Of a DNA stretch of 64,000 bases, positions 33,448 to 42,428 are shown piece after piece. Position 1 is the stretch's first letter. Every line of letters begins with the position of its first letter. Made by a program: the position numbers and the translations under genes. The DNA comes from Virgifigura deserti (GTDB taxonomy: Bacteria; Pseudomonadota; Alphaproteobacteria; Dongiales; Dongiaceae), in NCBI GenBank assembly GCA_003576685.1, contig QOZR01000002.1, positions 186,001 through 250,000 on the forward strand, read 5' to 3'. Under the pieces are notes generated by a model. That model saw nothing but the letters and a program-made list of their open reading frames with translations. It made no database searches and was not told the origin of the DNA.

Positions 33448-33529
33448 ATGACGGCTCCCTTCGCTGGCACTACCCAGATCAGGTTCAACGGGTGTGATCT
33501 CAGCCCGCGCGGCGGGCACCCCGTGTCAC
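33448..33529 (-). promoter_or_regulatory. TPP riboswitch (THI element) upstream of thiD
   Basis: Read on the minus strand it has the conserved parts in order: CGGGGTGCCC, GGGCTGAGATCACACCCG, TTGAACCTGATCTGGGTA, GTGCCAGCGAAGGGA. P1 is GTGAC (33529-33525) with GTCAT (33452-33448). Downstream, GGCTCCC (33410-33404) can pair with GGGAGCC at the aptamer 3' side (33459-33453) or with GGGAG of the leader ORF ribosome binding site. That predicts translational control. Confidence 0.95.
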
Positions 33530-33677
33530 GAGCGCGATCATAGGAGCGGCGGACATCTTGTCAATGCGGCGGGCGCCGTCCCGCTGGCGCGAGCCGACCT
33601 TGCATACTATGGTGACGCTTCTTGGGGGGAGAGACCTTCTGGGGACAATCCAACGGCGATGATCTGACGCTGCACCG

Positions 33678-34469
33678 ATGAGCATTTGGGGCAAGATCCT
33701 GGGCGGAGCGGCCGGCTTCGCCATTGGCGGACCGATCGGCGCGCTCCTCGGGGCCGTGGCCGGGCATGCGGTCGACAGCATGCGCGACGGAACCGCCGAG
33801 GAAGGCGGAGTGAAACCGGCGCGCGACGATTCCGGCACCGGGGCCGACGAGGAGGCCAACGATGGCCGCGATGCAACCAAGCAGATCGCCTTCACCATCG
33901 CGGTCATCGTGCTCGGTGCCAAGATGGCCAAGTCGGACGGGCACGTCACCCGGTCCGAGGTCGACGCCTTCAAGGAGGTGTTCCGGATACCGCCGCACGA
34001 GATGCGCAATGTCGGCTGGCTGTTCGACCGCGCGCGCCGTGACCCGCACGGGTTCGAACCTTATGCGCGACAGATCGCCGGCATGTTCCCGGCCCACTCG
34101 CCGGTTCTGGAGGAACTTCTTGACGGCCTGTTCCACATCGCCAAGGCGGAAGGCGGGGTGAAGCCGGGCGAATTCGACTTCCTGCGGCAGGTAGCGACGA
34201 TCTTCGGCTTTTCGGAGCAGGAGTTCGAGCGCATCCGCGCCTCGCAAACCGGGCCGAACGGGGCCGACCCCTATGAGATCCTGGGCGTCCGACGCGACAT
34301 GGAGGATGCGGCGATCAAGACCGCCTATCGAAGGCTGATCCGCGAGACGCATCCCGACCGGCTGGTCGCCGAGGGCATGCCGAAGGAGTTCATCGAACTG
34401 GCGAACGAGAAGATGGCGACGATCAACGCCGCCTATGACCACATCAGCAGAGAGCGTGGCATCCGTTAG
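33678..34469 (+). CDS. TerB and J-domain co-chaperone (DjlA-like)
   Basis: 263 residues. An N-terminal Gly-rich hydrophobic segment (GKILGGAAGFAIGGPIGALLGAVAG) resembles the DjlA membrane anchor. A TerB-like helical domain follows (about 70-185; FTIAVIVLGAKMAKSDGHVT). A C-terminal J domain (about 200-263) has DPYEILGVRRDMEDAAIKTAYRRL and the HPD motif in RETHPDRL, needed to stimulate DnaK. It likely recruits DnaK to the inner membrane. Same strand as the downstream ABC-F gene, 22 bases apart. Confidence 0.92.
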   Translation: MSIWGKILGGAAGFAIGGPIGALLGAVAGHAVDSMRDGTAEEGGVKPARDDSGTGADEEANDGRDATKQIAFTIAVIVLGAKMAKSDGHVTRSEVDAFKEVFRIPPHEMRNVGWLFDRARRDPHGFEPYARQIAGMFPAHSPVLEELLDGLFHIAKAEGGVKPGEFDFLRQVATIFGFSEQEFERIRASQTGPNGADPYEILGVRRDMEDAAIKTAYRRLIRETHPDRLVAEGMPKEFIELANEKMATINAAYDHISRERGIR

Positions 34470-34491
34470 CCGCTCCGCCTAGATAGTCAGC

Positions 34492-36345
34492 ATGCCCCCT
34501 GCTCCTCCCCTCGCATCGCTGCGCGCGGCCCGCATCACCTTTGGCGGCGCGCCGCTGTTTGACGGTGTGACGCTGTCCATCGGGCGCGGCGACCGCGCCT
34601 GCCTCGTCGGGCGAAACGGCAGCGGCAAGTCGACCTTGCTCAAGGCCTTGGCCGGCGAGATAGAGATCGACGGCGGCGAGCGCTTCGTCCAGCCCGGGAC
34701 CCGCATCGCCACCCTGCCGCAGAGCCCGGTGTTCCGCGAAGAGCAGGCGGTCGAAACCTATGTCGCCCGCGGCCTGCCCGCCACAGGCGAGGCGGCGGAG
34801 ACGCATTATCGGGTGGAGGCGGTCCTCGACCGACTCGGCCTCGAGGGCGCGCGGCCGCTCGGCACCCTGTCGGGCGGCGAGGGCCGCCGCGCGACCCTCG
34901 CCCAGGCTCTCGTCGGCGATCCGGACCTGCTGCTCCTCGATGAGCCGACCAACCATCTCGACCTGCCGACGATCGAATGGCTGGAGGAGGAGCTCGCACG
35001 GTTTTCCGGCGGGCTGCTGATGATCAGCCATGATCGGGCGCTGCTGCGAAACCTGTCACAGCGCGTGCTGTGGCTCGATCGCGGCCAGATTCGCGAATTG
35101 AACGACGGCTTCGCCGCGTTCGACGCCTGGTCGACGGCAATCATCGAGGCCGAGGGGGAGGAGGCGCATCGCCTCGACCGCCGCATCGCCGCCGAAACCC
35201 ACTGGCTGCAGCGCGGCGTCACGGCGCGGCGCAAGCGCAACGAGGGCCGCCTTCGCCGCCTGCAGACCTTGCGCCGGACGCGGGCCGAGCGGGTCAAGGC
35301 CGCCGGGCGCGCGAAGCTCGCGCTGGGCGCAGCCGAAACCGGCGGGCAGCTCGTGATCGAAGCGCAGGATCTCGGCAAGAGCTTCCCGGCTCCGGACGGG
35401 GAGCCGGGTGGGGAGAAAATGATCCTGCGCGGCTTTTCGACGCGCATCCTGCGCGGCGACCGGATCGGCATCATCGGGCCGAATGGAGCCGGCAAGACTA
35501 CCCTTCTGAAGCTGCTGACCGGAGATCTGCCGCCCGACCAGGGGACAGTGCGGTTCGGGACCAACCTGCAGTCGCTCTATCTGGACCAGCATCGCGCCGC
35601 GCTCGACGACCAGGCCACGCTTTGGCAGACGCTGGTGCCGGGCGGCGGCGACAGCATCATGGTCCGCGGCGGTCAGCGCCATGTCGTCGCCTATCTGCGC
35701 GACTTCCTGTTCGACGAGCGGCAGGCGCTGATGCCGGTCGCCAGCCTGTCCGGCGGTGAGCGCGCGCGTCTGCTCCTCGCCAAGCTGTTCGCCGCGCCGA
35801 GTAACTTCGTCATCCTCGACGAACCGACAAACGATCTCGACATGGAGACGCTCGACCTGCTGCAAGAAGTGCTCGACGATTATGACGGCACGCTGCTTCT
35901 CGTCAGCCACGACCGCGACTTTCTTGACCGGCTGGTCACCAGCATCATCGCCGTCGAGGGGAACGGCGTGGCGGCCGAATATCCCGGCGGCTACTCCGAC
36001 TATCGGCGACAGCGGCCGACTGAGGACGCAAGTCGGCCGGCGAAGAAGGCGACCACTACCGGCAAGCCGCCGCAGACGAAACCGGAAGAACAACGCCCCA
36101 CGCGGCTCAGCTACAAGGAGCAGCGCGAGCTCGACGGCCTGCCGACACGGCTGGAGGCGCTGGAAACCGAGATCGCCGAACTCGAGCAGCGCCTCTCCGA
36201 TAGCGGGCTCTATGCGCGCGATCCGGCGGCCTTCGAGCGGATCACGCAGCGGCTGAATGCCGCCAATGCCGAGTTGGCCAATGCCGAGAACCGGTGGCTC
36301 GAACTCGAGGAACGTTCGCAGGCGCTCGCCCGGAGCAAAGGGTGA
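34492..36345 (+). CDS. ABC-F family ATPase (Uup-like)
   Basis: 617 residues with two ABC cassettes and no transmembrane segments. Walker A GRNGSGKST and GPNGAGKTT, signatures LSGGEGRR and LSGGERAR, Walker B LLLLDEPTNHLDL and FVILDEPTNDLDM. The inter-domain linker is basic (RRKRNEGRLRRLQTLRR). The C-terminal part (after about 515) is a Lys/Glu-rich coiled coil, as in Uup. ABC-F proteins act on ribosomes or, for Uup, in DNA precise excision and ribosome rescue. It overlaps the next gene by 4 bases (GTGA). Confidence 0.93.
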   Translation: MPPAPPLASLRAARITFGGAPLFDGVTLSIGRGDRACLVGRNGSGKSTLLKALAGEIEIDGGERFVQPGTRIATLPQSPVFREEQAVETYVARGLPATGEAAETHYRVEAVLDRLGLEGARPLGTLSGGEGRRATLAQALVGDPDLLLLDEPTNHLDLPTIEWLEEELARFSGGLLMISHDRALLRNLSQRVLWLDRGQIRELNDGFAAFDAWSTAIIEAEGEEAHRLDRRIAAETHWLQRGVTARRKRNEGRLRRLQTLRRTRAERVKAAGRAKLALGAAETGGQLVIEAQDLGKSFPAPDGEPGGEKMILRGFSTRILRGDRIGIIGPNGAGKTTLLKLLTGDLPPDQGTVRFGTNLQSLYLDQHRAALDDQATLWQTLVPGGGDSIMVRGGQRHVVAYLRDFLFDERQALMPVASLSGGERARLLLAKLFAAPSNFVILDEPTNDLDMETLDLLQEVLDDYDGTLLLVSHDRDFLDRLVTSIIAVEGNGVAAEYPGGYSDYRRQRPTEDASRPAKKATTTGKPPQTKPEEQRPTRLSYKEQRELDGLPTRLEALETEIAELEQRLSDSGLYARDPAAFERITQRLNAANAELANAENRWLELEERSQALARSKG

Positions 36346-37220
36346 GCCCGCCGCATTTCGCGATCATGCTGTTGGTGATCCTGGTCTTCGGCGCCAACTT
36401 CGTCGCCGTCAAGATCGGGCTTCTGTATTTAGAGCCGTTCCTGCTGCTGGCGCTGCGATTCATCGGCGTCGCCGCCGTCCTGCTGCCCTTTTTGAAATGG
36501 CCGCGCGGCCGCTTCGGCCAGGTCGCGGCCTTGTCGCTGACATTGGGCGTGATTCATTTCAGCCTGCTGTTCATCGGCATGCGCCAGATCGACGCCGCCA
36601 CGGCGGCCATCGCCATTCAGCTGCAGGTGCCGTTCGCGGCGCTACTCGCCGCAATCCTCTTCAAGGACAGGATCGGCTGGCGGCGGACGACCGGCATGGC
36701 CGTCGCCTTCGCCGGCGTCGCGATTATTGCTGGCGAGCCGCGCTTCGCGGGCGGTCTCGTTCCTCTGCTTCTGGTGATCGGCGCGGCCGCGGCCTTCGCG
36801 GTCGCCAGTATCCAGATGAAGCAGCTCGGCCCCGAACCCAGCGTCCTGGTTATGTATGGCTGGCTGGCGCTCCTCTCGGCGCCGCCGATGATGCTGCTCT
36901 CGCTCTGGCTGGAGGACGGCCAGATGGAAACCCTGCGAACGGCACCCTGGCAAGCCTGGGCCGCGGTCGCGTTTCAGGTGTTGGTAACGGTTTTCGGGCA
37001 TGGCTCGTGGTACTTTCTCGTCCGCCACTATCCGATCAGCCTCGTCATGCCGTTCACGCTTGTGGTTCCTGTCATCGGCGTCCTGTCGGGGGTCTTCATC
37101 CTCGGCGACCCGCTTACGACGAGCTTGGTGCTCGGCGGGATCGCGACGATCTGCGGCGTTGGCATCATCGTCATTCGCCGCCCGCGCGCCATGGAGCCGG
37201 CGACCAAGGGCGGGCTGTAG
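36342..37220 (+). CDS. EamA family (DMT superfamily) transporter
   Basis: Inner-membrane protein of 292 residues with about ten hydrophobic helices in two EamA repeats (first from AIMLLVILVFGANFVAVKIG, second after about 150 with LLLVIGAAAAFAVASIQMK). Start is GTG 36342, overlapping the ABC-F stop; GGAGCAAAG lies just upstream. The RFIGVAAVLLPFL and QIDAATAAIAIQLQVPF segments are typical of the drug/metabolite exporter group, for example YdcZ/EamA efflux of amino acid metabolites. Substrate unknown. Confidence 0.92.
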   Translation: MSPPHFAIMLLVILVFGANFVAVKIGLLYLEPFLLLALRFIGVAAVLLPFLKWPRGRFGQVAALSLTLGVIHFSLLFIGMRQIDAATAAIAIQLQVPFAALLAAILFKDRIGWRRTTGMAVAFAGVAIIAGEPRFAGGLVPLLLVIGAAAAFAVASIQMKQLGPEPSVLVMYGWLALLSAPPMMLLSLWLEDGQMETLRTAPWQAWAAVAFQVLVTVFGHGSWYFLVRHYPISLVMPFTLVVPVIGVLSGVFILGDPLTTSLVLGGIATICGVGIIVIRRPRAMEPATKGGL

Positions 37221-37224
37221 CGTC

Positions 37225-37950
37225 ATGAGGGACCGACTCTCTCCCAATTTCGACCGGCGACCGGAGGGCCGGGCCGTCGAAATGCTGATCCTGCATTATA
37301 CGGGGATGACCAGCGCGGAGGCCGCCCTTGATCGGCTGTGCGATCCGGCGGCCAAGGTCAGCGCCCACTATGCGATCGAGGAGGACGGCCGCGTCTGGCG
37401 GCTCGTGCCCGAGGAAGCCCGCGCTTGGCATGCCGGCGTCAGCTTCTGGCGCGGCGAGCGTGACGTCAACGGGCTGTCGATCGGGATCGAGCTGGTCAAT
37501 CCCGGCCACGAATTCGGCTACCGCCCATTTCCCGAACCGCAGATGACGGCGCTGGAAGGGCTGACGCGCGCGATCCTCGCCCGCCATCCCATTCCGGCCC
37601 GCAATGTGCTTGGCCATTCCGATGTCGCGCCCGCCCGCAAGCTCGACCCCGGCGAGCTGTTCGATTGGCAGCGGCTCGCACGGGCCGGAATTGGCCTTTG
37701 GCCGGACGACCTTCCCCAAGCCGATACGATCGCCGAAACCGGCGACGATATCGCCGGAGTGCAGATCGCTCTGGCGCGCTTCGGCTACGAGGCGGTGGTG
37801 ACGGGCGTTCTCGACGACGCGACGCGCTGCGCCGTCAGCGCCTTCCAACGCCATTTCCGCCCGGACCTCGTCGACGGAACGCCGGACGCCGGGACCCGTC
37901 GTCGGCTGGCGGCTCTCCTGGCCGGCACCGACCGCAAACAGGTCGGTTGA
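37225..37950 (+). CDS. N-acetylmuramoyl-L-alanine amidase (AmiD-like)
   Basis: 241 residues with an Amidase_2 zinc domain (about 10-160) and a C-terminal peptidoglycan-binding type 1 domain (about 175-235; GDDIAGVQIALARFGYEAVVTG). Zinc and catalytic residues appear in LILHYTGM, WHAGVSFWRGERDVNGLSIGIE and GHSDVAPARKLDPG. It cuts the amide between MurNAc and the peptide, usually in anhydro-muropeptide recycling (AmiD/AmpD group). No signal peptide is visible, so a cytoplasmic AmpD-like site of action is possible. It is followed after 31 bases by rnpB. Confidence 0.93.
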   Translation: MRDRLSPNFDRRPEGRAVEMLILHYTGMTSAEAALDRLCDPAAKVSAHYAIEEDGRVWRLVPEEARAWHAGVSFWRGERDVNGLSIGIELVNPGHEFGYRPFPEPQMTALEGLTRAILARHPIPARNVLGHSDVAPARKLDPGELFDWQRLARAGIGLWPDDLPQADTIAETGDDIAGVQIALARFGYEAVVTGVLDDATRCAVSAFQRHFRPDLVDGTPDAGTRRRLAALLAGTDRKQVG

Positions 37951-37981
37951 CGGCGGGAGGCAGGGGCCTTACCTACAAGCT

Positions 37982-38412
<431 letters not shown>

Positions 38413-38414
38413 CT

Positions 38415-38780
38415 CTTTTCCACAGGCTGTTTCCACGCCAATCTCACAGCCGATCCGTTCCGCGTTTCGTTATCCTTCGGAAATTTCCCGAAAAGAACAC
38501 ATCACGAACAGACTCCCGCCGCACTTTGGCGCGAGTTTTCCTCAGCTGTGGACAACTACTCCGTTAATCTCTGCTTGCCTGAGTATAACTCTGTTAGCAA
38601 TTTGTTAATCGTTTGTTTTCTCCAGAGAATTACTGGTTAATCCCATTGACGCCCATCTAGGCCCATGCTATCCCAATCGCCTCAGCGAGAGCAATCTCTC
38701 GACCCAATTGTCGACCTGGGGGTGCCGCTGCGGGGCGGTGAAAGCGACAGAAGCCGAGCAATGGAGCGGCCGGGAATTCG
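38415..38780. other. Control region between rnpB and mraZ
   Basis: 366 bases without a gene, AT-richer than the surroundings between about 38540 and 38650 (runs such as AATTTGTTAATCGTTTG). Two DnaA-box-like sites lie at its left side, TTTTCCACA (38416-38424) and, inverted, TGTGGACAA (38547-38555). TATAAC at about 38582 is a possible -10. G-rich stretches just before mraZ (CTGGGGG, GCGGGG) could be MraZ sites but are poorly spaced. The dcw promoter is expected here. Confidence 0.6.
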
Positions 38781-39242
38781 ATGGCTCTGTTCATCGATAC
38801 ATTCATCAATAGGGTGGACCGGAAGGGCCGGGTCTCCGTCCCCGCGACCTATCGCGCTGCCTTGACCGGCCAAACCTTCCACGGCGTCGTCGCGTTCCCC
38901 TCGTTCAAATACAAGGCGATCCAGTGCGCCGGCATGGACTGGATGGAGGGCCTCAGCGCGAACGTGAACCAAGTCGACCTGTTCTCCGACGAGCATGACG
39001 ATCTGACGGCCACCCTGTTCGCTGATGCCAAGCAGCTGTCCTTCGACGGCGAAGGCCGTATCGTCCTGCCCGCCTCGCTCGCGGAGCATGCTGGCATCAC
39101 CGACGAGGCCGCGTTCGTCGGCCGGGGGCCGAGCTTCGAGATCTGGCAGCCGGCCACCCTTGAAGAGTACAAGGCCGAGGCGCGCCGCCGGGCCTTGGAG
39201 AAGGGCCGCACCCTGCGTGTTCGGCCGAGTGAGCAGGCATGA
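38781..39242 (+). CDS. mraZ: MraZ, transcriptional regulator of the dcw cluster
   Basis: 153 residues with two AbrB-like MraZ halves. N-terminal [20 protein letters not shown] and the second-half [19 protein letters not shown] (with DxKGR and DGEGR motifs) are diagnostic. MraZ binds its own promoter and adjusts dcw transcription. It is first in the cluster and overlaps rsmH by 4 bases. The ATG follows a moderate G-rich site. Confidence 0.95.
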   Translation: MALFIDTFINRVDRKGRVSVPATYRAALTGQTFHGVVAFPSFKYKAIQCAGMDWMEGLSANVNQVDLFSDEHDDLTATLFADAKQLSFDGEGRIVLPASLAEHAGITDEAAFVGRGPSFEIWQPATLEEYKAEARRRALEKGRTLRVRPSEQA

Positions 39243-40231
39243 GCGGGCCGGATGAGATCGAGCGCGGCGCCCGGCATCAGCCGGTTCTGCTGCAGGAGGT
39301 GACGGAGGCGCTCGCGCTGCGCGACGGCGGCGTCTATGTCGACGGGACCTTCGGTGCCGGCGGCTATGCGCGCGCGCTGCTCGAGGCCGCGGACTGCACC
39401 GTCTGGGGCATCGATCGCGATCCCGAGGCGATCACCGGCGCCGCTGAACTCGCCCGCCGCTTTCCGGGGCGCCTGCATCTCGTCCAGGGCCGGTTCGCGG
39501 ACATGGTCGAGCTGCTGCAATCGCGCGGTGTCGCCGAGGCCGACGGCATCGCTCTCGATCTCGGCGTCTCCTCGATGCAGCTCGACGAGGCGGAGCGCGG
39601 CTTCTCGTTCCGCGCCGACGGCCCGCTCGACATGCGGATGGAGCGCGCCGGCGAAAGCGCCGCCGACGTCGTGAACCGGATGGACGAGCGCGAGTTGGCC
39701 GACGTGATCTTCCACCTGGGCGAGGAGCGCAAGGCCCGGGCGATCGCCCGGGCGATCGTCGCGGCGCGTGCCGAAGCGCCGATCACCCGGACCTCGCAGC
39801 TTGCCGAGATCGTCCGCCGAACCGTGCGGGCGGGCGCGAAGGGGCGACCGGACATGATCGACCCGGCGACGCGCACCTTCCAGGCGCTTCGGATCCATGT
39901 GAATGACGAGTTGGGACAGATCGAGCGCGGCCTCGTGGCCGCCGAAACGCTGCTGCGCGCGGGCGGACGTCTTGTGGTCGTCTCGTTCCATTCGCTCGAG
40001 GACCGGCGGGTGAAGACCTTCCTGCGGCAGCGCAGCGACCGGGCTCCGCGGCAATCCCGGCATCTGCCAGTCGACACCGGAGAAGCCGCGCGGGCGCCGT
40101 CCTTCCGGCTGCTTTCGAGCGGCGCGGTGACGCCGACGGCGGTCGAGATCGAACGGAACCCGAGGGCACGCTCGGCCCGGCTGCGCGCCGCCGAGCGCAC
40201 TGCCGCGCAAGCTTGGGGGGATGCCGCATGA
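39239..40231 (+). CDS. rsmH: 16S rRNA (cytosine-1402-N4)-methyltransferase RsmH
   Basis: 330 residues. N-terminal [20 protein letters not shown] and [17 protein letters not shown] bind S-adenosylmethionine; [19 protein letters not shown] and [16 protein letters not shown] are the family signatures. It methylates C1402 of 16S rRNA in the P site. Overlaps of 4 bases on both sides tie it to mraZ and ftsL. The last residues are Arg/Ala-rich. Confidence 0.96.
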   Translation: MSGPDEIERGARHQPVLLQEVTEALALRDGGVYVDGTFGAGGYARALLEAADCTVWGIDRDPEAITGAAELARRFPGRLHLVQGRFADMVELLQSRGVAEADGIALDLGVSSMQLDEAERGFSFRADGPLDMRMERAGESAADVVNRMDERELADVIFHLGEERKARAIARAIVAARAEAPITRTSQLAEIVRRTVRAGAKGRPDMIDPATRTFQALRIHVNDELGQIERGLVAAETLLRAGGRLVVVSFHSLEDRRVKTFLRQRSDRAPRQSRHLPVDTGEAARAPSFRLLSSGAVTPTAVEIERNPRARSARLRAAERTAAQAWGDAA

Positions 40232-40677
40232 TTCGTCTCGGCGCGATCCTTTGGCTGAGCTTCGCCGTGATCGCGGGCGTCGGCCTTTTCCAGGTCAAAT
40301 ACGAGGTTCAGGCGCTCGAAGAAAAATTGACCAGCCTGCACCGGCAGATCCTGAGCGACCAGAAGGCGATCCATGTACTGCGCGCCGAATGGAGCTATCT
40401 CAACGAGCCGGCCCGGTTGACCGAGCTGTCCCGCCGCCATCTCGACATGGCCCCCGTCACGGCGGCGCATCTGGCCCGCTTCGAAGATCTCCCGGAGCCA
40501 TTGCCGATTCCGCCGCTGGCGCCCGATTTCGTGCCGCGGACCAGCGACGCTCCCGGAAATGCACCCGGAAGCACACCGGGCGACGCGCGGCGTCCCGATG
40601 AGACCCCGGCGGCTTCGGCCGCCATTCTTGCCAGCACCAGGATCGCCCCCAAGACCGGACTCAGGATCGCACAATGA
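40228..40677 (+). CDS. ftsL: Cell division protein FtsL-like
   Basis: 149 residues. A single transmembrane helix (about 5-22; [17 protein letters not shown]) is followed by a coiled coil (about 27-60; [19 protein letters not shown]) and the FtsL-type turn [18 protein letters not shown]. FtsL forms the FtsQLB complex that activates FtsWI. The C-terminal 60 residues are a Pro/Ala-rich tail ([20 protein letters not shown]) not found in short enterobacterial FtsL. The position, between rsmH and ftsI, is the family position. Sequence identity in this family is always low. Confidence 0.85.
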   Translation: MIRLGAILWLSFAVIAGVGLFQVKYEVQALEEKLTSLHRQILSDQKAIHVLRAEWSYLNEPARLTELSRRHLDMAPVTAAHLARFEDLPEPLPIPPLAPDFVPRTSDAPGNAPGSTPGDARRPDETPAASAAILASTRIAPKTGLRIAQ

Positions 40678-42428
40678 CGTCCCTCGTCGCCAGATCAACG
40701 CCATGCAATCCCCGTCACGCCGATCCGCGGCCGCCGCGACGGAACGACGTCGTCCATCTGGACGGCGACACGAAGCGGGCGCTGGAGATCGGCCGGACCC
40801 GACTCCTGCTCGCTGCCGCGCTCTTCGCCGTTGCCTTCTCCGTCGTCGGAATGCGGCTTATCGGCGTGACGTTGCTGCAGGAAGGGGGCGAGCCGAGCCT
40901 GGCCGACGTGCCGCAGCAGACGATGCGGACCGAGCGCGCGGACATTATCGACCGCAACGGGGTGCTGCTGGCGACAAACCTGGAGACGGCCTCCCTGTAC
41001 GCCAATCCGCGTCAGGTGCTCGACGCTGAAGAAGCGGCGCGGCGGATCGTCGAAGTCCTGCCGGAGGTCGATCATGCCGATCTCGTCGCCAGGCTTTCGA
41101 GCGACCGCAGCTTCATTTGGATCAAGCGGAACCTGACGCCGCGGCAACAATATGAAGTCAACCGGCTCGGCATTCCTGGACTTCATTTTCAGAAGGAGGA
41201 GCGTCGGGTCTATCCGCAAGGTGCACTCACCGCCCATGTCGTTGGCTTCTCCGACATCGACAATCGCGGCCTCGCCGGAATCGAACTGTCCTTCAACGAC
41301 GTACTACGCGGCGGCCAAGAGCCGCTCCAGCTGTCGCTCGACCTTCGCATCCAGCATATCCTGCATGAGGAGCTATCGCAGGCGATCACCGACTTCGACG
41401 GGATCGGCGGCGCCGGCATCGTCCTCGACACCCGCACCGGTGAGGTCCTGGCCATGGTCTCGCTGCCGGACTTCGATCCGAACGCGCCGGGATCGGCCAC
41501 CGCCGATGCGCGCTTCAACCGCGCCACGCTCGGCCTTTACGAGATGGGCTCGACCTTCAAGATCTTTAACACGGCCATGGCGCTCGAGAGCGGCACCGCG
41601 CGATTGGACAGCACCTACGACGCGAGTAAGCCGATCCGCATCGGCGGCTTCACGATCCACGATTTCCACGGGGAAGATCGGCGGCTGACGGTGCCGGAGG
41701 TTTTCATCTACTCCTCCAACATCGGCTCGGCCAAAATGGCCGAGGAGGTCGGACCGCAGGCCCAGAAGGCATTCATGAAGCGACTCGGCATGCTTCGTGC
41801 GGCCGGCATCGAGTTGCCCGAAGTGGGCGAGCCGATGTATCCGGCGCCTTGGCGGCCGATCAATATGATGACGATCTCGTACGGCCATGGCATCGCGGTC
41901 AGCCCGCTGCACGTGGTCTCGGCCGTGTCCGCGATGGTCAATGGCGGAGTCATGCGGCCGGCGACCCTGATCGAACGGGCCCCGCACGAAGTTTCGGTCG
42001 GCGATCGCGTGATCTCGGCCGACACCTCGGCAATAATGCGGCGGCTGCTTCGACTCGTGGTCGAGGAAGGAACCGGCAGCTTCGCCAAGGCCCCCGGCTA
42101 TCTCGTCGGCGGCAAGACCGGAACAGCCGAGAAACTGAGCGGCGGCAACTACAACAAAAATGCGCGCGTCGCATCCTTCGTCGGCGCCTTTCCGATGAAC
42201 GATCCGCGCTATGTCGTCCTGGCTATGATCGACGAGCCGAAGCCGAACGCGACCTCCTATGGTTATGCGACCGGCGGCTGGGTGGCGGCGCCGGCGGTTG
42301 GGCGGCTGGTTCAGCGCATGGCGACGCTGGTCGGCATGCCGCCGGTCGACGAGAAGCAGGAGGCGGACCCACAGGGCGACCTGCTGATCGCGGTGAACGC
42401 GACGGACCAGACGCATGCTGCTGAATGA
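40674..42428 (+). CDS. ftsI: Septal penicillin-binding protein FtsI (PBP3)
   Basis: 584 residues. Cytoplasmic tail, transmembrane helix (about 42-65), pedestal domain (RADIIDRNGVLLATNLE) and transpeptidase domain. Active-site motifs: Ser293-T-F-K296, SSN at 347-349 and KTG at 481-483. It cross-links septal peptidoglycan with FtsW. ATG 40674 overlaps the ftsL stop by 4 bases, and its own end overlaps murE by 14 bases. Confidence 0.96.
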   Translation: MTSLVARSTPCNPRHADPRPPRRNDVVHLDGDTKRALEIGRTRLLLAAALFAVAFSVVGMRLIGVTLLQEGGEPSLADVPQQTMRTERADIIDRNGVLLATNLETASLYANPRQVLDAEEAARRIVEVLPEVDHADLVARLSSDRSFIWIKRNLTPRQQYEVNRLGIPGLHFQKEERRVYPQGALTAHVVGFSDIDNRGLAGIELSFNDVLRGGQEPLQLSLDLRIQHILHEELSQAITDFDGIGGAGIVLDTRTGEVLAMVSLPDFDPNAPGSATADARFNRATLGLYEMGSTFKIFNTAMALESGTARLDSTYDASKPIRIGGFTIHDFHGEDRRLTVPEVFIYSSNIGSAKMAEEVGPQAQKAFMKRLGMLRAAGIELPEVGEPMYPAPWRPINMMTISYGHGIAVSPLHVVSAVSAMVNGGVMRPATLIERAPHEVSVGDRVISADTSAIMRRLLRLVVEEGTGSFAKAPGYLVGGKTGTAEKLSGGNYNKNARVASFVGAFPMNDPRYVVLAMIDEPKPNATSYGYATGGWVAAPAVGRLVQRMATLVGMPPVDEKQEADPQGDLLIAVNATDQTHAAE

